DNA of 64,000 nt. It comes from Sinorhizobium fredii USDA 257. Lineage in GTDB: Bacteria > Pseudomonadota > Alphaproteobacteria > Rhizobiales > Rhizobiaceae. Location of the stretch: positions 558,001 to 622,000 of the forward strand of contig NC_018000.1 of NCBI RefSeq assembly GCF_000265205.3. Direction: 5' to 3'. Below the pieces are notes generated by a model. That model was not told the origin of the DNA. It saw only the letters and a program-made list of their open reading frames with translations, and ran no database searches. This document shows positions 35,856 to 45,879 of this stretch, in pieces (the first letter of the stretch is position 1; the number at the start of each line of letters is the position of its first letter). The position numbers were made by a program, and so were the translations under genes.

Positions 35856-36215
35856 ACCATCGGTGAGGCGCCTTCGCGCCAAACCCTATGCTTTTCTTTC
35901 ACAAGAGCATACCGCTTGCAGAAATTATGAAGTAGGGTCCGGCCCTGTTCGGAACGATACGCGACGTGCCGCCGAGGTCGGCATGCGTGAAAAGCATTGA
36001 TTTTACCTGAGCGTTGCGCCATATGCCTTGCCGCTCGCGCAGAGGCAGGCGCTCAACGCCGCTCGCCGGAGATTTCGGCCCGGATGATAGCCAAGGGGAC
36101 ATGTCGTGGGGCGGAAGTCTGCATCAGAGAATCGGCATTGTGGAAATCCTGTGGCGGCTGATCGTTTCCAACCTTCATGGTTCGTCCGCATCGGTGCCAC
36201 CCCAAAGGCGGCCGC
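35856..36215. other. Intergenic region before corA with long-range inverted repeat
   Basis: ATGCTTTTC at 35888-35896 is the exact reverse complement of GAAAAGCAT at 35989-35997. Between them lie smaller hairpins (GGG-N5-CCC near 35935; TGCCG/CGGCA at about 35967-35983). A weak GGCGC-CTTC-GCGCC stem at 35867-35880 follows the mrp stop. No protein gene is supported. This could be a short structured RNA or a leader; no promoter was recognised. Confidence 0.4.
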
Positions 36216-37193
36216 ATGATCTCAGGCTATTGCGTCAATGGCGAAGCTGTCGCTCTCTCGACGGCCGAACCGCCCGCCTTCCTGCGCCCGGAGATCGTCT
36301 GGATCGACCTCGTCGAGCCGACCAGGGCCGAAGAACTGATGATGGAAGAACTGCTCGGAATTTCCATTCCGACCCGGGACGACCTCAAGGGCATAGAGCC
36401 GTCGAGCCGCCTCTATGTCGAGCAGGATGCCGTCTTCATGACCGCCTCGCTGGTCTACCGGAGTGAAACGCAGATCCCGGGCCTGACGGATGTCGGCTTC
36501 ATTCTTTCCGGAGGCAGGCTCGTGACGATCCGCTACGCGGAGCCGCGCGCCTTCGGCCTCTTCAAGGCCGGTACGCATCGGATTCCCGGTGGCTGCAGGA
36601 ACGGCGTGGTGATTTTGACCCGCCTGCTCGAAGCGATCACCGACCGGACCTCCGAAATCCTGGAGCAGGCCGTCGACAAGATCGATGGCCTGTCGATCGA
36701 AGTGTTCGGCGACCGGGCTGCCGGCCGGCGCAGGCCGCCGCAACTGCTCGAGGCACGTCTGCGCGACGTGGCGGGCTTTCACAGGCTGGTTGCGAAGACG
36801 CGCGATAGCCTCGCTTCGCTGTCAAGGCTGCTCACCTTCGTCTACACCGTACCGGAAGTGCAGGCGGACAAGGATAGCCGCGAGCTTTGCCGCTCGATCT
36901 CCCGGGACATTCAGTCGCTCTCCGAACATGCAGCCTTTATCTCCGGCAACATCACCTTCCTGCTCGATGCCTCGCTCGGTCTCATCAATGTCGAGCAGAA
37001 TGCCATCATCAAGATCTTCTCGATCGCTTCCGTGGTTCTGCTGCCGCCGACCTTGGTTGCCTCCGTCTATGGCATGAATTTTCGGGTAATGCCGGAACTC
37101 GAATGGCAGTTCGGCTACCCCTGGGCGCTTGCGGCCATGGTGCTTTCGGCCGTCATCCCCTTCTTCTTCTTTCGTTGGAAAGGCTGGCTCTAA
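36216..37193 (+). CDS. corA: CorA-family magnesium/divalent cation transporter
   Basis: 325 residues from the ATG at 36216 (AAAGG upstream); an earlier in-frame ATG at 36177 is less likely. A large soluble N-terminal domain precedes two C-terminal transmembrane helices, the first ending in the signature YGMNF, and the protein ends in a basic tail (RWKGWL). The family forms pentameric Mg2+ (also Co2+, Ni2+) channels in the inner membrane. kup starts 17 bases after its stop, so two ion transporters are probably co-transcribed. Confidence 0.93.
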   Translation: MISGYCVNGEAVALSTAEPPAFLRPEIVWIDLVEPTRAEELMMEELLGISIPTRDDLKGIEPSSRLYVEQDAVFMTASLVYRSETQIPGLTDVGFILSGGRLVTIRYAEPRAFGLFKAGTHRIPGGCRNGVVILTRLLEAITDRTSEILEQAVDKIDGLSIEVFGDRAAGRRRPPQLLEARLRDVAGFHRLVAKTRDSLASLSRLLTFVYTVPEVQADKDSRELCRSISRDIQSLSEHAAFISGNITFLLDASLGLINVEQNAIIKIFSIASVVLLPPTLVASVYGMNFRVMPELEWQFGYPWALAAMVLSAVIPFFFFRWKGWL

Positions 37194-37209
37194 GAGCCTG
37201 TTGGATACC

Positions 37210-39111
37210 ATGTCTCAATTGTCTGCCCCTGCCGTGCATGGATCCGAGAACATGCGCCGCCTGCTCGCGCTTGGCCTTGGCTCGATCGGCGTCGTCTATG
37301 GCGACATCGGCACGAGCCCGCTCTATGCCTTTCGCGAAGCGCTGCGCCCGGTTGCGCATGACGGCGTGACGGATGTGGAGATCATCGGTCTGATTTCTCT
37401 GATGATCTGGTCGTTGACGATCATCGTGACGATCAAATACGTGCTTTTCCTATTGCGAGCCGACAACCAGGGGGAGGGCGGCACGCTCTCGTTGCTGGCC
37501 TTGCTGATGAAGACGGCCAACGGCCACACATGGATTCTGTTCTTCATGGGCGTCGCTGGAGCGGCGCTCTTCATTGGCGATGCGATGATCACGCCGGCGC
37601 TCTCGGTTCTATCGGCCGTCGAGGGCCTGAAGCTGGTGACGCCGGCGCTCTCGGACTATGTCGTCCCGATCGCCGTCGTCATCCTGCTGCTCCTGTTTGC
37701 CGTGCAATCGAAAGGAACGGCGGCCGTCTCCAATTTCTTCGGGCCGATCACGCTCATCTGGTTCCTGGTGATGGGCGGCATAGGGCTCGTGCATATCGCC
37801 GACGACCTGTCGATCTTCGCGGCCTTCAACCCGTTCTACGCCGCAACCTTCCTGTTCAACGAGGGCTATGTCGGCATCATCGTGCTCGGCGCTGTCTTCC
37901 TGACCGTGACGGGAGCCGAGGCTCTCTATGCCGACCTGGGCCATTTCGGCCGCCGGCCGATTCAATGGGCCTGGTTTACCATAGTCTTTCCGGCGCTCAC
38001 CCTGAACTATCTCGGCCAGGGCGCCTTTATCCTCGAGCACCCCGAGGCGATGTCCGATCCGTTCTTCCTGATGTTCCCGAAATGGGCGCTGCTTCCCGTC
38101 GTCATTCTCGCGACTGCGGCGACCATCATCGCCAGCCAGGCCGTGATCACGGGTGCCTTCTCGCTCACCCGTCAGGCGATTCACCTCGGCTTCCTGCCGC
38201 GCATGGCGATTTTCCACACGTCCGAGACCCATACGGGCCAGATCTACCTGCCGAACGTCAACACGCTGCTGATGTTTGGCGTCATGGCGCTCGTCTTCCT
38301 CTTCGGCTCGTCCGAGGCGCTCGCCACCGCCTATGGCATTTCTGTCACCGGCGCCATGGTGGTGACCACCATGCTTGCCTTCGAATTCCTGCGCGCGCGC
38401 TGGAACTGGTCGGCCTGGTGGGCCGCCGCGGCGCTGCTGCCGCTCCTCACGCTGGAATTCGTCTTCCTCGGCGCCAACATGCTGAAGATCCACGACGGCG
38501 GCTATGTGCCGATCCTGATCGCAGCGACCTTCATCATCGTCATGTGGACCTGGAAGCGCGGCACCGAGATTCTTCACGCCAAGACGCGCCATATCGACAT
38601 TCCGCTGGCAAGCTTCATCAAGTCGATCGAACGCAAGAGCGAGCATGCGCCGGTTTCCGTACCGGGCACGGCAATCTTCCTGACGAGCGATCCGGATTCG
38701 ACGCCCGCCGCCCTCCTGCACAACATCAAGCACAATCACGTCCTGCACCAGCAGAACTTCATCCTGACGGTCCGCACCGCCAACACCCCCAAGGTGCCAA
38801 AGGAGGAGCGCGTCAGCGTCCGGCCGCTGTCGGAACGCTTTACACTCCTCGAGATGAAATTCGGCTACATGGAGACGCAGAACGTTTCGCAGGCGCTCGG
38901 CCTCTTCCGCAAATCGGGCCTGAAGTTCGACATCATGTCGACGTCCTTCTATCTCGGCCGCCGCAAGCTCGTGCCCGACGCCCAGTCCGGCATGCCGCAC
39001 TGGCAGGATCGCCTGTTCATCGCGCTCGCCAATGCGGCCATCGATCCGTCCGACTATTTCCGCCTGCCGACCAACCGCGTCGTCGAACTCGGCTCCCACG
39101 TAATCATCTGA
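37210..39111 (+). CDS. kup: Kup-family potassium uptake protein
   Basis: 633 residues from the ATG at 37210. The N-terminal [22 protein letters not shown] is the family hallmark. About twelve transmembrane segments follow (for example [20 protein letters not shown]), with YLGQGAFIL and [15 protein letters not shown], and then a soluble C-terminal domain of about 180 residues. It takes up K+ with protons. It lies directly downstream of corA. The C-terminal [11 protein letters not shown] and SYFLGRR-like ([11 protein letters not shown]) pieces confirm a full-length protein. Confidence 0.95.
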   Translation: MSQLSAPAVHGSENMRRLLALGLGSIGVVYGDIGTSPLYAFREALRPVAHDGVTDVEIIGLISLMIWSLTIIVTIKYVLFLLRADNQGEGGTLSLLALLMKTANGHTWILFFMGVAGAALFIGDAMITPALSVLSAVEGLKLVTPALSDYVVPIAVVILLLLFAVQSKGTAAVSNFFGPITLIWFLVMGGIGLVHIADDLSIFAAFNPFYAATFLFNEGYVGIIVLGAVFLTVTGAEALYADLGHFGRRPIQWAWFTIVFPALTLNYLGQGAFILEHPEAMSDPFFLMFPKWALLPVVILATAATIIASQAVITGAFSLTRQAIHLGFLPRMAIFHTSETHTGQIYLPNVNTLLMFGVMALVFLFGSSEALATAYGISVTGAMVVTTMLAFEFLRARWNWSAWWAAAALLPLLTLEFVFLGANMLKIHDGGYVPILIAATFIIVMWTWKRGTEILHAKTRHIDIPLASFIKSIERKSEHAPVSVPGTAIFLTSDPDSTPAALLHNIKHNHVLHQQNFILTVRTANTPKVPKEERVSVRPLSERFTLLEMKFGYMETQNVSQALGLFRKSGLKFDIMSTSFYLGRRKLVPDAQSGMPHWQDRLFIALANAAIDPSDYFRLPTNRVVELGSHVII

Positions 39112-39133
39112 CAAGCCTTCGCCGGACCGCTCC

Positions 39134-39160
39134 GCATTAACCAAACATCAAGGTTAATGC
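39134..39160. repeat. Perfect inverted repeat between kup and the cell wall hydrolase gene
   Basis: GCATTAACC and GGTTAATGC are perfect 9-base arms separated by nine bases, followed by TTCATTTT. It contains TTAACC on both strands, resembling half-sites of CtrA boxes, and could equally be a weak terminator for kup. It lies about 160 bases before the hydrolase start. Confidence 0.5.
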
Positions 39161-39320
39161 TTCATTTTCGAGGCTCAAACGGAGCGATCCCGGTCAACTG
39201 TCCGGACGCTTCAAGATCTTAGCATCCCTGCATGGCATCTTCAGGCCCGCTTTCAGCCGGCTTGCGAGGACGCGTGCGCGAGTAAGAGTTGCGTGGAGCT
39301 GTATGATGCGTAGGAGTGAG

Positions 39321-40487
39321 ATGTCGCGTCGCAAGTTTCGCATGTCCCTCTCGGTCTGGCGCGCCCCGGCTATCATCGGGCTTGCCATTTTCCTCGGCTT
39401 TCCGTCGGTCGCAGCCTATTCCGATCTCGCGACGTTTCTCTCCGGCGTCAACCGCGGTGACGGCGAACGCTGGCGCATGTATCTGACCCGGTCACCGGCC
39501 GGATCGGTTCACGACGTCGACATGGTGTTTGCCGACCCGATCACGACCGGCGGACTCGACGGCGGCGCCGGCATGACGCTGCCCGACGGCAGGCGAGTGG
39601 CATTGACCGCCGAATCGAAGCATCAAGAGGGGACGCCGGATGAGGACCGCGTCACCCGCAAGCTGAAAAAGGGCCGCATCGTCGCCGTCAGTCCGGTGAC
39701 GCCGCCAAAGGACTTCAGCGCCGGCTCGATCCTTCAGCGGACGGGCTTCCTGATGGAGCCCGATTTCGACGGGGCCGAGAAGATGGCCTTCGCCAAGCCG
39801 AAGATCAAAGGCAAGGAAATCGAGATCGCCACGGCCTTCTATCGAAGGAAGCCTCCACAGCCGGATCCCGGTGTTTCGCCCGTGCTTGCCAAGCTCGTGA
39901 CCAACAGCGAGGCCGATATCCTGGCAACCGCCTATGTCCGGCCGGAGCCGGACTATGCGCGTGTATCGCCGTTCGATTCGATTCTTCGCGAAGACAAGAA
40001 TGGCGGGCGTTTCATCCCGGATATCGCGCCCGACGATCACGCCTGGGCGGCGACTGCCTTGCCGGCGACGGTGTTCGGCAAGGAGGAACAAACCTGCCTT
40101 GCCGAAGGCATTTATTTCGAAGCGCGAAGCGAGTCCGTGAAAGGGCAGGCGGCGGTCGCCCAAGTGATTCTCAACCGGGTGCGCAACCCGACCTATCCGA
40201 AGACGATCTGCGGCGTCGTCTATCAGAACAAGGCCTGGCGCAACCGCTGCCAGTTTTCCTTCGCCTGCGACATGATCCGTGACCTCATCTACTCGCGGTC
40301 GCATTGGAAGACCGCGAAGGAGGTCGCCATGGCCGTCACCGCCGGAAAGATCTGGCTGCCGGAAGTCGGCTCTGCGACGCATTACCATGCGACCTATGTG
40401 AAGCCCGCCTGGGCGAAGACCATGAAGCGCGTGGGACAGATTGGCTTGCACATCTTTTACAGAACCTATGGCGGCGGCTGGAGTTGA
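39321..40487 (+). CDS. SleB-type cell wall hydrolase with N-terminal membrane anchor
   Basis: 388 residues. A basic start and one hydrophobic segment (APAIIGLAIFLGFPSVAA) form a signal peptide or anchor, and a long periplasmic spacer with no motif follows. The C-terminal Hydrolase_2/SleB domain has LAEGIYFEARSE with the catalytic glutamate, GQAAVAQVILNRV, YPKTICGVVYQN and CQFSFACD. It should cut peptidoglycan glycan strands as a lytic transglycosylase-like enzyme. The ATG at 39321 is chosen because AGGAG stands four bases upstream; ATGs at 39303 and 39306 are in frame. Confidence 0.9.
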   Translation: MSRRKFRMSLSVWRAPAIIGLAIFLGFPSVAAYSDLATFLSGVNRGDGERWRMYLTRSPAGSVHDVDMVFADPITTGGLDGGAGMTLPDGRRVALTAESKHQEGTPDEDRVTRKLKKGRIVAVSPVTPPKDFSAGSILQRTGFLMEPDFDGAEKMAFAKPKIKGKEIEIATAFYRRKPPQPDPGVSPVLAKLVTNSEADILATAYVRPEPDYARVSPFDSILREDKNGGRFIPDIAPDDHAWAATALPATVFGKEEQTCLAEGIYFEARSESVKGQAAVAQVILNRVRNPTYPKTICGVVYQNKAWRNRCQFSFACDMIRDLIYSRSHWKTAKEVAMAVTAGKIWLPEVGSATHYHATYVKPAWAKTMKRVGQIGLHIFYRTYGGGWS

Positions 40488-40643
40488 TCGGCGCTCGATT
40501 CCGCACAAGGCGCGCTACATGGCGAAGATAAGCTGCGACGAACGCGGACGATTCCGTTGCAGCTTTGTCGCAGGTGTCGCAAGTTTCCTGTAACTGATTG
40601 AAATTCAAAGCATATATTGTCCACGCCCAATACCCCCGCATGC

Positions 40644-40672
40644 CTTGACTATGCGGGTGCCTAAAACTATGT
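40644..40672 (+). promoter_or_regulatory. Predicted sigma-70 promoter of the F0 atp operon
   Basis: CTTGAC (40644-40649), 17 bases, then CTATGT (40667-40672). This is one base from the Sinorhizobium meliloti housekeeping consensus CTTGAC-N17-CTATAT. It lies 100 bases before the GTG start of atpI, so the leader would be about 90 bases long. Confidence 0.72.
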
Positions 40673-40771
40673 TGCGCGCGACTTCAAATGGGGCCGAACC
40701 GTGGCTTGAGCGCCGGCCGTTTGTATGACCGAGATCGCGTTCGACCGCGTGGGGCTGCAAAGGGGAGCCAT

Positions 40772-41131
40772 GTGACGGAGAAGCCGGAAGAAAGTCTGGA
40801 AGCGCGGCTGAAGCGCCTTGGCGAAAATATCGCGTCGAAGCGCGTGAAAGTTTCGGACGAGGCCGAGGTCCGCAGTGCGGAAAGCCGCAAGGGCTACGCA
40901 GCAGCGATGAAACTCTCGAGCGAGTTCATCGCCGGCATCGTGGTCGGAGCGTTCCTGGGCTATCTTTTGGACCATTTTGCGGGTACAGGGCCGTGGGGCA
41001 TGATCGTCCTCCTGCTTCTCGGTTTCTGTGCCGGTGTGTTGAATGTGCTGCGTTCTGCCGGTCTGGTGGCGACACCCGACCAGCGCGGAAGTGGCTCAGG
41101 GAATAGCAAGAAGGACGGTGACGACGCCTGA
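40772..41131 (+). CDS. atpI: ATP synthase protein I
   Basis: 119 residues from a GTG at 40772 with AGGGGAG just upstream; longer starts would translate the promoter leader. A charged N-terminal half (EESLEARLKRLGENIASKR) is followed by two transmembrane helices (FIAGIVVGAFLGYLLDHF, GMIVLLLLGFCAGVLNVLR). AtpI helps assemble the c-ring and is usually the first gene of the F0 cluster, as here. Confidence 0.9.
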   Translation: MTEKPEESLEARLKRLGENIASKRVKVSDEAEVRSAESRKGYAAAMKLSSEFIAGIVVGAFLGYLLDHFAGTGPWGMIVLLLLGFCAGVLNVLRSAGLVATPDQRGSGSGNSKKDGDDA

Positions 41132-41191
41132 GGCGTCGTCCGGAAGAACACGGTTTCCGCTTGCGGGCGGGCAGAACGAAAGAGAAGCGCG

Positions 41192-41944
41192 GTGTCAAAC
41201 GATCCGACCCACCAGTTCCTGATCAACAAGATTGTCCCGATCGAGCTTGGCGGAATTGACCTTTCCTTCACCAATGCATCGCTGTTCATGGTGGCGACCG
41301 TCGGTGTTGCTGCAGGCTTTCTCTACCTGACGACCTCTCAGCGCGGCATCATCCCGACGCGCATGCAGTCGGTCTCGGAACTGTCCTACGAATTCATCGC
41401 CTCGATGCTTCGCGAAGGGGCGGGCAGCCACGGGATGAAGTTCTTCCCGATGGTCTTCTCGCTGTTCATGTTCATCCTGACGGCGAACCTGCTGGGCATG
41501 TTCCCCTATTTCTTCACCGTCACCAGCCAGATCATCGTGACCTTCGCGCTCGCCGTCTTCGTGATCGGCACGGTCATTCTCTACGGCTTCTACAAGCACG
41601 GCCTCGGCTTCCTGCAGCTCTTCGTGCCGCACGGCGTGCCGGGCGTGCTCCTGCCGCTGGTCGTGACGATCGAAGTCATCTCGTTCCTCTCCCGTCCCAT
41701 CAGCCTCTCGGTCCGTCTCTTCGCCAACATGCTGGCCGGCCACATCACGCTGAAGGTTTTCGCAGGCTTCGTCACCTCGCTCAGCGCCCTTGGTGCGCTC
41801 GGCATCGGCGGCGCGATCCTGCCGCTCATCATGACCGTCGCCATCACCGGTCTTGAATTCCTCGTATGCTTCCTCCAGGCCTATGTCTTTGCGGTGCTGA
41901 CCTGCATGTACCTCAACGACGCTGTCCATCCGGGAAGCCACTAA
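41192..41944 (+). CDS. atpB: ATP synthase F0 subunit a
   Basis: 250-residue multi-helix membrane protein forming the proton half-channels. The essential arginine is in [17 protein letters not shown], and the last helix carries the [19 protein letters not shown] segment of the family. The start is a GTG at 41192. It is the second gene of the F0 operon atpI-atpB-atpE-atpF'-atpF; the F1 genes are not adjacent, as is usual in alphaproteobacteria. Confidence 0.97.
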   Translation: MSNDPTHQFLINKIVPIELGGIDLSFTNASLFMVATVGVAAGFLYLTTSQRGIIPTRMQSVSELSYEFIASMLREGAGSHGMKFFPMVFSLFMFILTANLLGMFPYFFTVTSQIIVTFALAVFVIGTVILYGFYKHGLGFLQLFVPHGVPGVLLPLVVTIEVISFLSRPISLSVRLFANMLAGHITLKVFAGFVTSLSALGALGIGGAILPLIMTVAITGLEFLVCFLQAYVFAVLTCMYLNDAVHPGSH

Positions 41945-42028
41945 GGAATACAGTCGCTGGCTTTCGGTCGGCTGACGCCGCCGGAGGCACAAATCCAAGC
42001 CGCAACACCATTTCGAAGGAGTTCAATC

Positions 42029-42256
42029 ATGGAAGCGGAAGCAGCAAAGTTCATCGGTGCAGGTCTTGCATGCCTTGGTATGGCCGGCACGGCTCTCGGC
42101 CTCGGCAACATCTTCGGCAGCTACCTGTCCGGCGCTCTGCGCAATCCGTCGGCTGCCGACGGCCAGTTTGGCCGCCTCGTATTCGGCTTCGCCGTTACGG
42201 AAGCTCTGGGCATCTTCTCGCTGCTCGTAGCCCTGCTCCTCCTCTTCGCCGTCTAA
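42029..42256 (+). CDS. atpE: ATP synthase F0 subunit c
   Basis: 75-residue hairpin of two transmembrane helices that forms the rotating ring. The first helix has the glycine-rich [21 protein letters not shown] run, the polar loop is [11 protein letters not shown], and the proton-carrying carboxylate is E58 in [15 protein letters not shown] precedes the ATG. The 84-base spacers on both sides fit the high translation needed for this subunit. Confidence 0.97.
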   Translation: MEAEAAKFIGAGLACLGMAGTALGLGNIFGSYLSGALRNPSAADGQFGRLVFGFAVTEALGIFSLLVALLLLFAV

Positions 42257-42331
42257 TAACGGCTGAAGTCTCGGCCGCGATCCCTCGGGATCGCGGCCGC
42301 GCATATCTTTAAGTGCACCTTGGAGGTGAGC

Positions 42332-42949
42332 ATGTTTGTGACCGCGGCCTATGCCCAGCAGTCAACCACCACTGAAGGCGCCGAAGCACACGATGCCCCT
42401 GCGGCCGGTGAGGTGCACACCGAAACGGGTGTGGCCCACGAAGGCGAGCATGGTTCCGGCGTGTTCCCGCCCTTCGATTCGACCCATTTCGCTTCGCAGC
42501 TGCTCTGGCTGGCGATCACCTTCGGGCTTTTCTATCTCGTGATGTCGAAGGTCATCATTCCGCGCATCGGCGGAATTCTCGAAAAGCGCCACGACCGCAT
42601 CGCCCAGGATCTCGACCAGGCCTCCCGCCTCAAGGGCGAGGCCGATGCCGCGATTGCATCTTACGAGCAGGAACTGGCGAACGCCAAGGCCAAGGGCCAC
42701 TCGATTGCCGACGCGGCCCGCGAGGAAGTCAAGAGCAAGGCCAATGCCGACCGCACCGCCGTCGAGGCCGAGCTCACAAAGAAGATCACCGCTGCCGAAG
42801 CGCGCATCGCCGAGATCAAGTCCAAGGCGCTTGCCGATGTCGGTGCCATCGCCGAGGAGACGGCGACCGCCGTCGTCAAGCAATTGATCGGCGGCAACGT
42901 CACCAAGACCGAGATCGCCGCGGCGGTCAAAGCGTCGGCCGGCAACTGA
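42332..42949 (+). CDS. atpF2: ATP synthase F0 subunit b' (second b-type subunit)
   Basis: 205 residues from the ATG at 42332, preceded by a strong GGAGGTGA. An N-terminal A/H/E-rich extension (about 45 residues) precedes the single transmembrane helix ([21 protein letters not shown]), and then a long alpha-helical stalk rich in A, E and K. Photosynthetic and many alphaproteobacterial enzymes use a b/b' heterodimer as peripheral stalk, and this is the b' member, followed 13 bases later by the b gene. Confidence 0.93.
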   Translation: MFVTAAYAQQSTTTEGAEAHDAPAAGEVHTETGVAHEGEHGSGVFPPFDSTHFASQLLWLAITFGLFYLVMSKVIIPRIGGILEKRHDRIAQDLDQASRLKGEADAAIASYEQELANAKAKGHSIADAAREEVKSKANADRTAVEAELTKKITAAEARIAEIKSKALADVGAIAEETATAVVKQLIGGNVTKTEIAAAVKASAGN

Positions 42950-42962
42950 GGAGCAGGGAACA

Positions 42963-43448
42963 ATGGCACTTGATGCAACTTTCTACGCCCTCGTCGGCCT
43001 GATCCTCTTTTTCGCTCTCATCGCCTATCTCAAGGTGCCGGGCAAGATCGCCGAAGCGCTCGATGCGCGGGCCGACAAGATCGGCAACGAACTGGCGGAA
43101 GCCAAGCGTCTGCGCGAAGAGGCCCAGAGCCTGGTTGCCGAGTACCAGCGCAAGCGCAAGGATGCCGAGGCGGAAGCCGCCAACATCGTCGCCGCCGCCC
43201 AGCGCGAGGCGGAGAGGCTGACTGCGGAAGCCAAGCAGAAGACCGAGGACTATGTCGCCCGCCGTACGGCGCTTTCCGAACAGAAGATCAAGCAGGCCGA
43301 GAGCGACGCGATCAACGCGGTTCGCGCGGCTGCCGTTGATCTCGCGATCAGCGCGGCGGAGAAGGTGCTTGCCACAAAGGCCGACGCCAGCGCCCAGGAG
43401 ACGCTGTTCGAGCAGGCGCTCGGCGAGGTCAAGGGACGCCTCAACTAA
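42963..43448 (+). CDS. atpF: ATP synthase F0 subunit b
   Basis: 161 residues: one N-terminal membrane helix (ATFYALVGLILFFALIAYL) and a long charged coiled-coil (EAKRLREEAQSLVAEYQRKRKDAEAEA in pieces) that reaches up to F1 as the peripheral stalk together with b'. It is the last gene of the operon; a UUCG-loop terminator follows 26 bases after the stop. Confidence 0.95.
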   Translation: MALDATFYALVGLILFFALIAYLKVPGKIAEALDARADKIGNELAEAKRLREEAQSLVAEYQRKRKDAEAEAANIVAAAQREAERLTAEAKQKTEDYVARRTALSEQKIKQAESDAINAVRAAAVDLAISAAEKVLATKADASAQETLFEQALGEVKGRLN

Positions 43449-43474
43449 GTTCAACCATAATTCGCGAAGTTGAG

Positions 43475-43497
43475 AACCCCGCTTCGGCGGGGTTTTT
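43475..43497 (+). terminator. Rho-independent terminator of the F0 atp operon
   Basis: The stem AACCCCGC / GCGGGGTT (8 bp) has a TTCG tetraloop and is followed by TTT. It stands 26 bases after atpF. Confidence 0.92.
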
Positions 43498-43817
43498 CGT
43501 TTGGGCCAGGGCCTGTCAAGCGGGCGAGTCCGGGCCTGCGAGGCCGCGCCGTGCCTGGATGCGCAATCGCTGTTGGTTCGTCCGCGGCCTCCTGCCCGCC
43601 CGCCGCCGGCTGGTCCGAGCGGTTGCCGTTCTCGCTCATTCTGCAAGGCGCTGCGGGCGTTCCTGCCGCATACCGACGCTACCGGAGTGCGGACCAGCCT
43701 ACCGAGAGTCTCTTAGATCGGAGTCGGTTGGGAATCAGGCATGCAGCAATCCAGATTGTTGCAGCGACCCTCGCTTCCGGTAAGACGCACCGCGCCGGGG
43801 GAGCGATGGCCTTGCCG
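43498..43817. other. Convergent intergenic region atpF / rnhB with GANTC sites
   Basis: No gene is supported in these 320 bases. They contain four GANTC sites (starting at 43526, 43706, 43721 and 43732), the last three within 31 bases. GANTC is the target of the cell-cycle methylase CcrM. No promoter or hairpin of note was recognised beyond the atp terminator just upstream. Confidence 0.45.
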
Positions 43818-44516
43818 TCACGAATTGACGTCGAGTGGTTCAGCGCTGATTGCAACGGGCTGTTCCTGGGCCTCTCGAAAGGGGCGGAAGCTCATGCGAT
43901 GCAACGAACATGGTCCGTGACTGTCGATGGCGCTGCGGTGTTTGACGGTCGCATAGCCCGCGTGGAGCGCAAAGCCATAGGCGGGAAAGGTCGCATCGGC
44001 TCGGGTCATCATGCGGTCGCGGGTGACCTTCGCGACGATCGAGGCGGCGGCGATCGACACGGAACGGGAATCTCCCTTGATGATCGCCTTCGCATGGCAG
44101 GGGAGGCCCTGTGGAACATCGCGGCCGTCGATGAGCGCGAAGCGCGCCGCAATCGAAAGGCCGTCGATCGCGCGACGCATGGCGTCGAGGCTCGCCTTGA
44201 GGATGTCGGTTGCATCGATACGCGCGGCGGAAGATGAGGCGATGGATATGGTCGCCGTCGCCATGATTTCCTCGAATAGCGCCTCGCGCTGTTCGGCGGT
44301 CAGGAGTTTGCTGTCGTTGAGACCGGCCGGCACGGCATCCGGGTCGAGGATGACCGCTGCTGCGACCACCGGACCGGCGAGCGGTCCACGGCCTGCCTCG
44401 TCGGCGCCTGCGACCGGCCAAAAACCATCCCGCTTTGCGGCGATTTCGAAGCTGAAGTCCGGAAGCACCGGCTCGAGCGGAAAAAGCGGGGAATCGGGCG
44501 ACTTGCGACGTGACAT
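43818..44516 (-). CDS. rnhB: Ribonuclease HII
   Basis: 232 residues. The type 2 RNase H signature is [19 protein letters not shown] with catalytic D39 and E40; LNDSKLL, the aspartate in ALIDGRDV and the [21 protein letters not shown] segment follow. It removes ribonucleotides from DNA-RNA hybrids and single misincorporated ribonucleotides in DNA. It converges with the atp operon. A methylase gene that I expect beside rnhB in related bacteria is not present here. Confidence 0.95.
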   Translation of the reverse strand: MSRRKSPDSPLFPLEPVLPDFSFEIAAKRDGFWPVAGADEAGRGPLAGPVVAAAVILDPDAVPAGLNDSKLLTAEQREALFEEIMATATISIASSSAARIDATDILKASLDAMRRAIDGLSIAARFALIDGRDVPQGLPCHAKAIIKGDSRSVSIAAASIVAKVTRDRMMTRADATFPAYGFALHAGYATVKHRSAIDSHGPCSLHRMSFRPFREAQEQPVAISAEPLDVNS

Positions 44517-44654
44517 GCGGGGGACCCTCGCATATTCGCCCGATTCCCTTCAAGCCCCCCGGTACGTGTGCGGCGGTAAACCGGGAGGAAAGCCAGCGCC
44601 ATCCTGAGGCGGGAAGGCGCCGGAACCAAAATATGGGGCTCGTCTGGCGCCCTC

Positions 44655-45812
44655 CTACAGCAACGACAATTGCACCCCCGTCCCCAACGGGGGCACGAAG
44701 ATATCGTGCCGCAGTTGGCGGCGGGTGAGATTCAGCTCCAAGCGCTTGGCGGCAAGTTCGAACCGGCGGCCGATCTGCCACGCATAAGGACCGGCGCCCT
44801 TCATGCGCTTGCCGAACTCCGCATCATAATCCTTGCCGCCGCGCATCGAACGGACGAGCGACATCACGTGTCTGTAGCGGTCCGGATAGTTTCGCAGCAG
44901 CCAGTCGCGGAAAAGCGGGCTCACCTCGAGCGGCAGACGCAGGAGCACATAGCTCGCCTCCGTAGCGCCCGCAGTTTTCGCGGCGTCGAGCACACGCTCG
45001 ATCTCGTGATCGTTGAGAGCAGGGATGATCGGCGCCACCAGGACGCCGGCCGGAATGCCTGCTTCCGAGACCGCGCGAATTGCCTCGAGCCGCTTGGGCG
45101 GCGTCGACGCCCGCGGTTCCATGGTACGTGCCAGCTTGCGGTCGAGCGTCGTTACGGAAATGCCTACCCGTGCCAGACCCTTTTCCGCCATCGGGGCGAG
45201 CAGATCGATGTCGCGCGTCACCATGGCCGACTTGGTCACGATCATCACCGGGTGATTGGCCGCCTTCAGCACCTCGAGGATCTGGCGCATGATGCGCCAC
45301 TCTTTCTCGATCGGTTGATAGGGGTCGGTGTTGGTGCCGATCGCGATCGGACGCACCTTATAGTCCGGCTTCGCCAATTCGCGTTCCAGCAAGCGGGGCG
45401 CGTCCGGTTTGGCGAAGAGCTTCGCTTCGAAATCGAGCCCGGCCGAAAGCCCCATATAGGCATGGGTCGGCCGCGCGAAACAGTAGATGCAGCCGTGCTC
45501 GCATCCTCTATACGGATTGATGGAGCGATCGAACGAAATGTCGGGCGACTCGTTGCGCGTGATGACGTTGCGGGGTTTTTCGATCTGAACTTCGGTCTTG
45601 AATGGCGGCAATTCCTCGAGCGTCTGCCACCCGTCGTCGAACACCTCGCTCGTCTGCGGTTCGAAGCGGCCCCCCATGTTCAGGGCTGCTCCGCGTCCCC
45701 GGCGGCGATCGATCTCTATTCTGACGCCGGTGCCGGTGACGATGGCTTCCGCCAGCTCTGCGCTATTGCCGGGCGCGAAAGCACCCTGCCTGAGTTGAGA
45801 CAGCTCGGTCAT
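44655..45812 (-). CDS. SPL-type (PA0069 family) radical SAM protein
   Basis: 385 residues from the ATG at 45812, with GAGGAGA five bases upstream. The radical SAM cluster motif is C104-x3-C108-x2-C111 (CEHGCIYC), followed by PTHAYMGLSAGLDFE and GTNTDPYQPIE. The family is related to spore photoproduct lyase and archaeal radical SAM proteins and is often annotated as a DNA repair photolyase. A LexA-type box lies 67 bases upstream, supporting a DNA-damage role. It is divergent from a glycosyltransferase gene. The frame runs on upstream but the extension is non-coding. Confidence 0.9.
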   Translation of the reverse strand: MTELSQLRQGAFAPGNSAELAEAIVTGTGVRIEIDRRRGRGAALNMGGRFEPQTSEVFDDGWQTLEELPPFKTEVQIEKPRNVITRNESPDISFDRSINPYRGCEHGCIYCFARPTHAYMGLSAGLDFEAKLFAKPDAPRLLERELAKPDYKVRPIAIGTNTDPYQPIEKEWRIMRQILEVLKAANHPVMIVTKSAMVTRDIDLLAPMAEKGLARVGISVTTLDRKLARTMEPRASTPPKRLEAIRAVSEAGIPAGVLVAPIIPALNDHEIERVLDAAKTAGATEASYVLLRLPLEVSPLFRDWLLRNYPDRYRHVMSLVRSMRGGKDYDAEFGKRMKGAGPYAWQIGRRFELAAKRLELNLTRRQLRHDIFVPPLGTGVQLSLL

Positions 45813-45879
45813 GGAAATCTCCTCGGAACCGATTTGGTATCTCCGTTCCGCTCTGATTATTTTCCTAACGCACAAAGTA

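Noticed and set aside
37609..39144. 511-codon - strand frame opposite kup
   Set aside because: Its translation is a charged, arginine-, glutamate- and aspartate-rich string typical of reversed membrane-protein codons.
43498..43817. Reading frames in the atpF-rnhB spacer
   Set aside because: Frames here are compositional; none has a ribosome binding site or a recognisable product.
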